Source: Carposina sasakii (Eukaryota; Arthropoda; Insecta; Lepidoptera; Carposinidae). From it: 64,000 nt of DNA. The stretch is from NCBI GenBank assembly GCA_014607495.2, contig CP053167.1, forward strand, positions 6,696,001 to 6,760,000. The letters run 5' to 3'. The stretch's first letter is position 1, and each line of letters opens with the position of its first letter. The translations under genes were made by a program, and so were the position numbers. The notes under the pieces are model-generated. The model was not told the DNA's origin. It searched no databases and saw only the letters and a list, made by a program, of their open reading frames with translations. This document shows positions 58,718 to 64,000 of this stretch, one piece after another.

Positions 58718-61534
58718 ATGCTAATAATGTCGGACCATAAATTACCCAAAAAATTGAATTCTTTAGAAGTAAGGAAGAGGAAAGTTAACGCAATATTAAA
58801 GTACCACTGCAAAATGTTACGGTAAGTAATTAATTCATATTATTATTTATTTAAATCTAGGTATTATAGTTAAACTAAAGAGAACCAATGTAAAATAATG
58901 TTTGTACGTAGGTATAATAGGTACATACCCCAAAAAATCAATTATATCTATTAGATAAGTGAAAATAGGTATCTAGGATGTTTACGAAACTTGAATTTTG
59001 ATATAGTATAGACTAAAATCAAATTAAATGTGAATTTATGACCTTTAAAATTAGATACCCACCTACCTACTTACTTGATTTACTAAGTTATTGTAGTTAA
59101 CCATAAATGATAATCACAAATTATCATTATTAAGATATTTTTTGTAGATAGCCCGAGACATAGATAATTATAAAATCTTACTCTCTTAAATAGACGACAA
59201 ATGACAAGTTATGTAGGTAACTTTGTTTCCGTATAGCAATTCTGTCATTTCATATTGCAGTAATAGACAATAGACATAAGTTTAGGTATTCATCTGTTTA
59301 CCATCACACTAATTGTTATTATAAATAAGTGAACTTGTGACTGGTTAATAAGCTAGTTAAAGCGGCGAAGGCGCATTGAAGCACATTATGAAGTAAATAA
59401 TTTAATATAAACTTAACTACCTAAAGATACGGTCTATTATTGTATACTAAGAATATACGACGAGCGTCACGTGCGTATTTATTATTCTTACACAATAATT
59501 TACCCTATTTTAAGGTAGTTAAGGTTTAGTATTAAATTGTTCATTTCAAAATGTGCTGCGTTGCGCATCCATCGGTGGGCGCTGGGTTGGTCTTAAAGGA
59601 CTTTATAACAAGATTTTATTTGTTATGATGTCCTTTACGACGTAAATCACTGGTGGTTCGCGCGTCAACCACTAAAGACATACATCTTAAAGGACATCAT
59701 AATACGATTTTATTTGTTTTAATGTACTTTATGATGTAAGTCTTTGTTAGTTTGCGCGTCAACCACTAGAAACATACTTGTAAAAAACGATTTTGTTTTT
59801 GCTTATTTAAATTTCACCAAAATCGAATTGACAACTTTCTACTGGTCCTTATTCGCTCGGTCTTCTATACATTTACTATAATAATTATTGACTACAATTA
59901 ACTAAGTACATTAATACTGTTTTAGAGTCGATGCTGAACATTACAATTATGATACTGAAGAAACAATCGTTGAAAATAAAAACCACGAAATCGATAATAA
60001 TAATGCCACGTAAGTTATAATTAGTAAATATTTATATTATTATATTCATCCTTATCGTACTAGTTAATCATACTAATATTTATAAATTCGAAAGTTTGTG
60101 AGGATGGATGGATGGATGTTTGTTACTCTTTCACGCTCAAACGGCTGGACCGATTTCGATGAAATTTGGTATGGAGATAGGTGGCACCCTAGAACCCTTT
60201 TTATCCCGGTAGCATGTTCCCGTGGGATAAATTTTTAGATAACAGACTTCCACGTGGGCGGAGCCGCGCCCAATAGCTAGTTCAATTATAAATGAATATA
60301 TCCACTAGTATAAAAATGAAAGTGTGATTTGTGTGTGAATGATTATTAATGCTAAAGAAATTATGAAATTTGGTCTATAGACATCTGATTAAATACCTAG
60401 CATAAAACAGTTTACTTTTAACCAGACTTTAAACCCTAAAAACTAGATTTACCTACTAAGTTTATGTTTTTCAGGGATACTACACGATGTCCTAGTGGAA
60501 GCTCTCTTCAATCTTCCGCTAATAGTAGTGAAATAATAGATGATACAGATGAAAGTAATTATTATGAAAATGTGAACGCATTCTCTAATATAAATCAACA
60601 GCAAAACAAAGTAAATATAAAACGAGATGAAAAAGTTTCTAAAATGGAACTGACAAAATATTTACGATCTGCTAAGTTTGGTGAAAATTCTGTAGTTCCC
60701 AGTGATAATCATAGCATAATATTATTACCACCTCCTCTTGTAATAAATCAAAACCGAAAATCACAACAATTTAAAGCACAAGCAAGTGACGATGTACTTA
60801 CAGCTGTCAGCATCCAGGACATACCTCCAGGAGATGTTGTCTTTACACGTACCTCTGAAACAAAGAAAATAACGCAAAGTTCTTCTATTGACGACGTACT
60901 TACCTCTGATGGCATCCAGGACATACCTCCAGGAGATGTTGTCTTTACACGTACCTCTGAAACAAAGAAAATAACGCAAAGTTCTTCTATTGACGACGTA
61001 CTTACCTCTGACGGCATCCTCCAGGACATACCTCCAGGAGATGAAGTATTTTCGCCTGAACCTGAAATAAATACCACTTGGGCTACTTTTTCTGATGTAA
61101 TACATGAACCAAAGGCGCATCATTCTCGTGATATTTCTTGTACTGAAATAGTAACAAACAACGTTGACCAATCTGCATTATTTCAACAACCTCAGGTGTA
61201 CACTTCCTTGAAAACAGTGGTATTTGAACATGAACCTAAGGATATAGAAGAGCGTAAGAGTTCCCCTTCGATTATCGATGTTTTAGATACATCTTTTTTT
61301 GATCCAACTACTGACCCCAATAATCATGTTATGATTTCTGAACAACCTAAACTTAACAAGAAATATCGTAAGAAGATTTTAAAATCCTACGTTGATTATC
61401 TTTCTGATAATGAAGACTTTTCAGCTGGTAGTTCGGATCTTTGGAGTATGAATGAGTCGGATAGTTCAATTAATAGTGATAAAAAAAAGCGGGTGGGGCT
61501 GTGTCGGGGCACACGGCCGTTGGTTTTAACGTGA
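58718..61534 (+). CDS. Three-exon gene, acidic Ser-rich protein with 34-residue repeats
   Basis: Exon 1 is 58718-58821 (MLIMSDHKLPKK..., basic, with a second Met at 58727). Exon 2 is 59926-60009 and exon 3 is 60475-61534. Both introns have consensus ends (GTAAGT donors, TTTTAG and TTTTTCAG acceptors) in phase 2, and the joined frame stays open for about 415 codons. Exon 3 is acidic and Ser/Thr-rich with a tandem 34-residue repeat (60788-61050, core DIPPGDVVF). No known domain is seen. The end is uncertain: after KKK at about 61490 the frame reads RVGLCRGTRPLVLT to TGA. It could instead splice (GT at 61493 or later) into the frame at 62187-64000, making one large protein. Confidence 0.6.
58822..59925 (+). 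other. Intron 1 of the three-exon gene
   Basis: GTAAGT donor at 58822 and TTTTAG acceptor to 59925. It carries the second half of the TCGTAAAGGAC array and the 94-bp tandem duplication at 59591-59780. Confidence 0.55.
59590..59780. repeat. 94-bp tandem duplication carrying motif array part 2
   Basis: Units 59591-59684 and 59685-59780 share TCTTAAAGGAC, CGATTTTATTTGTT, a second motif in reverse (CTTTACGAC or its decayed form) and GCGCGTCAACCACTA. Each unit is itself a foldback of two opposed motifs about 40 bp apart, continuing the alternation seen at 58165-58500. Confidence 0.65.
60070..60281 (+). mobile_element. Helitron-like element, family B, copy 3 (in intron 2)
   Basis: CGAAAGTTTGTGAGGATGGATGG, TTTGTTACTCTTTCACG, AAACGGCTGGACCGATTTCG and GGGCGGAGCCGCGCCC (end hairpin), then CTAGT. 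It lies wholly inside intron 2 (60010-60474), so it need not disturb the gene. Confidence 0.55.
60788..61050 (+). repeat. In-frame 102-bp tandem repeat in exon 3
   Basis: Units start at 60788, 60890 and 60992 (the third partial). Units 1 and 2 are nearly identical in DNA, so the duplication is recent. Each encodes 34 residues with DIPPGDVVFTRTSETKK. The minus-strand frames over this region are shadows. Confidence 0.85.
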
Positions 61535-61698
61535 AACGTCTATGTTAGCGAATCGCTTTTAAAGTAAAAGATTGAAATGAAAACAAGATGGACGCTGTTT
61601 TAAGTATTTTAATAAAAAAAGAACAGGTACGTAATAGAAACATAAAATACATAGCAAATGTTTATATATTTATTGTCACTTTCTGGTTATTTTAAATA

Positions 61699-61894
61699 GC
61701 AGCCGCCCACGACTTCGTCCGCGTGAGGGGGCGTTGTACCCGTGCGAAGCCGGGCAGGTTGTTGTATAGACTGTAGCCTTCCTTGGTAAATGGGCTATCT
61801 AACACTGAAAGAATTTTTCAAATCAGACCAGTAGTTCCTGAGATTAGCGCGTTCAAACAAACAAACTCTTCAGCTTTATAATATTAGTATAGAT
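61699..61894 (-). mobile_element. Helitron-like element, family C
   Basis: On the minus strand: start TCTATACTAATATTATAAAG, then CTGAAGAGTTTGTTTGTTTG, a body, a GC hairpin CACGCGGACGAAGTCGTGGGCGGC. It lies between exon 3 and the downstream frame. Confidence 0.5.
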
Positions 61895-61949
61895 ATAAAT
61901 ACTGTCCAAATTACACTTATTTTTGTATAAATCAATCGGTTCAAATAAA

Positions 61950-62186
61950 CTTGACAAACACACGAAAGAATCACCACGCTATAAAGTCGGAGTCACGAGT
62001 TACACTGAATAGAAACAAGCGCGAGCGCCGGTTTCGCACAGTTATCGCAGTATCCCTCCCCCGCCCCCCCGCTTGACCCCGACACGAACTCAATGTCATA
62101 ACAGCGAGCTGACTATATAAGTGAAATATTTACACCACATTTTTGTTTCTAAGACCAATAGTTTTTTAATTATTAAGGTACGATGA
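61950..62186 (+). promoter_or_regulatory. GC-rich block with TATA box upstream of the DUF7869-like frame
   Basis: 61960-62100 is GC- and CpG-rich (CGCGAGCGCCGG, a C-run at about 62058-62072). It is followed by CTATATAAG (about 62113-62121), a good TATA box about 110 bp before ATG 62232. This supports a separate promoter for the downstream frame. The alternative is that it lies in an intron. Confidence 0.35.
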
Positions 62187-64000
62187 TATAGACCTTTTCG
62201 TTACGGTCCAGTTTTTAAACCTGGTACCCGTATGTGTCGGCGCGATTTTAAAGACGTTTCACGTCAAAAGAAAAAGTGTACTAAAAAGAAACAAAAAATA
62301 ATAGTTGAGAACAATAAAACAGTAACCAGTGAAAACCTAATTAAGAGAAAAACCAAGAAAGAAAATAAAAGTAAACTGAGGAGAAAATTAAAAGATACTG
62401 GTAAGTCTTACGAAAGAAGATCAGGATGTATGGTAGAAGAGAAGACAATGAAAGGAAACCCATGCTTACTTGGCGTATGTGCTAGAAAATGTTATGAGAT
62501 ATCAGAGGATAGAAGAATTAGCCTATTTAATTATTTCTGGTCTCTGGATATTCAACGTCGAAAAGACTGGATTGTTAGATGTGTACAACCAATTTCTATC
62601 AAAAGAAAAAAAACTAAATCTGTAGAAAGCAGAAGAGGTCAAACGTTTGAATATGTTATAAACGAAGGTGAAGGATCTAGACCTGTTTGTCAAAAGTTCT
62701 TAATTAATACATTAGATATCACACAAAAATTTATTTCATATACAGTAAAAAATTCACAAGAAAATATGGCAAGCGTAGAAAAGAGAACATGTCATGCAGA
62801 TAAGTATAGCGATGAAGATAAAGCATACGCCAAAACTTTTATCGAAAGCCTTCCAGCCGTTCCTTCTCATTACTGTCGTAGCAAGAGTTCATGTCTGTAT
62901 TTACCTCAAGAATTTAAAAATGCTACAAATTTATTTAGGATTTATCTTCAAGACTGCCAAAATAATAACAAAGTACACCTAAGTGAAAAAATCTTTATTA
63001 AACTTTTTAATGAAGATTATAATATTCGGTTCCACATACCCAAAAAAGATAAGTGTGTGATGTGTACAAAAGCTGAAAACACAGAATTATTATCAGAACA
63101 AGAAATCAAAGACATGACTGTTCATCTAGAAGAAAAAAAGGCCAGCTACCAAAGATTTAAAATACACCAGCAATTAACTTCAAATGATACGCTCACCGTT
63201 AGCTTCGACCTGCAAAAAGTGCTGAATACTCCTCATGGAGAGAGCATGTTGTTATATTACTCTAGAAAATACGCCGTCTATAATTGCACATTCTACGAAA
63301 GTCAAACTAAAAAGGGACATTGCTATGTATGGGGTGAAAGCGATGGTCAAAGGGGTGGCAACGAAATTGCTACTTGTATTTATAAATTTCTACTTGAAAT
63401 TGATAAACGTCCTATTAAAAATGTGCTACTTTATTGCGATTCTTGCCCCGGGCAGAATAAAAATAAGATTGTTCTCACAGCCCTCCACTACTTTATACAG
63501 CATTCTAAGAACATACAAGTGGTACAAATAAATTATTTGTACCCGGGGCATACTTACATGCCCGTCGATTCAATGCATGCGGTCATTGAACGCGAGGTTA
63601 GACGAATTATTGTTTGGAGTCCAAGTCAATGGCCAACATACATGGAATCTGCAAGAAAAAATCCTGACCCATATAAAATTAATGTTTTAGATTACTCTGA
63701 TTTTATCAACTGGAACAGCTTGGTATCTCAAAAATTTACCAGTAATTCTCAAAAGCAAATACAATTAAAATTTATGCGCATCGTCACATTCAAGAAGAAA
63801 AACACTAAAAGTATGGAAGTTAAATATTCAATGAATGACAAAGAAGAAGCTCAAGTTGTAACATTTGAATGTAAAGAAAAAGGATCAAAAGGAAAAGGCA
63901 AAGGGAAGAAAGGAAAAAACCAAGATCTGAAAGGAGTTGAGAATGTAGAAGCAGGTTTACAAAAACTTTATGACAAACCTAACCCTATAACAGTCGCTAA
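62187..64000 (+). CDS. DUF7869-like, possibly transposase-derived protein (partial at window end)
   Basis: The frame is open from 62187 to the window edge with no stop. Taking Met at 62232 as residue 1, 589 codons are visible. The order is: Lys-rich basic N-terminus (1-55); a Cys-containing region (GKSYERRSGC, NPCLLGVCARKC about 78-91, then DRRISLFNYFW, QRRKDW); a linker with KCVMC; a core with TVSFDLQ (Asp at 326), YxxRKYAVYN, RGGNEI, LLYCDSCPGQNKN (Asp at 403), PGHTYMPVDSMH (Asp at 446) and VIER (Glu at 453); and a Lys/Gly-rich tail. This order matches proteins I know as DUF7869 type, which occur in many copies in insects and other animals. The spaced Asp/Asp/Glu residues suggest an RNase H-like DDE fold, which is inference. 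Acceptor-like AGs at 62190-62191 and 62210-62211 would allow joining to exon 3. Confidence 0.75.

Noticed and set aside
60748..61171. Two minus-strand open frames of 109 and 136 codons
   Set aside because: They are antisense shadows of the tandem repeat in exon 3. The repeat propagates any open frame, and the plus strand has splice support.
63235..63531. 98-codon frame MERACCYITLENT...
   Set aside because: Out of frame with the long DUF7869-like reading frame that covers the same DNA and carries the conserved motifs.

Overview
The window is eukaryotic, AT-rich, mostly non-coding DNA. I read it as insect, most probably lepidopteran. The grounds are the style of its dispersed repeats: RTE-type LINE tails ending in (GAT)n, tRNA-derived SINE heads, Helitron-like units ending in a GC-rich hairpin plus CTAGT, and frequent TAGGTA strings. 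The species call is inference. No prokaryotic features, CRISPR arrays, rRNA genes or functional tRNA genes were seen.

Regions 1-29 kb and 42-58 kb are repeat-littered intergenic or intronic DNA. Recognisable pieces are RTE 3' tails (757, 7240, 22475, 47667), a LINE reverse-transcriptase C-terminus (8917), a Penelope-type 3' end (9240), four copies of a ~340-390 bp MITE (6741, 47218, 51206, 57380), several Helitron-like units, two tRNA-type SINE heads, and several foldback elements. One short candidate exon (11176-11237) has clean splice signals. A 5'-truncated RTE LINE lies at 29267-30752 and carries one in-frame stop.

35.7-41.5 kb is a large inverted structure: two 5'-truncated copies of a Penelope-like element (reverse transcriptase plus GIY-YIG endonuclease) placed head to head around a 15-bp centre. 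Each arm ends in a non-coding segment with a hammerhead-ribozyme-like motif. The left arm was later split by a 2,320-bp insertion flanked by an 8-bp duplication (TTCTAAGG).

58.1-64.0 kb holds the most gene-like unit. Three exons (58718-58821, 59926-60009, 60475 to about 61.5 kb) are joined by canonical GT-AG introns in a consistent frame. After a 0.65-kb gap, a 589-codon reading frame from 62232 is still open at the window edge. Its protein has a Cys-rich N-terminal part and a DxQ...CDSCPGQNKN...D/E core, resembling proteins I know as DUF7869 type; its acidic residues look like a DDE/RNase H fold. Upstream and in intron 1 lies an array of ten copies of a TCGTAAAGGAC motif in strictly alternating orientation. 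A transposon, or a gene derived from one, with its own binding-site array is the most interesting reading here.
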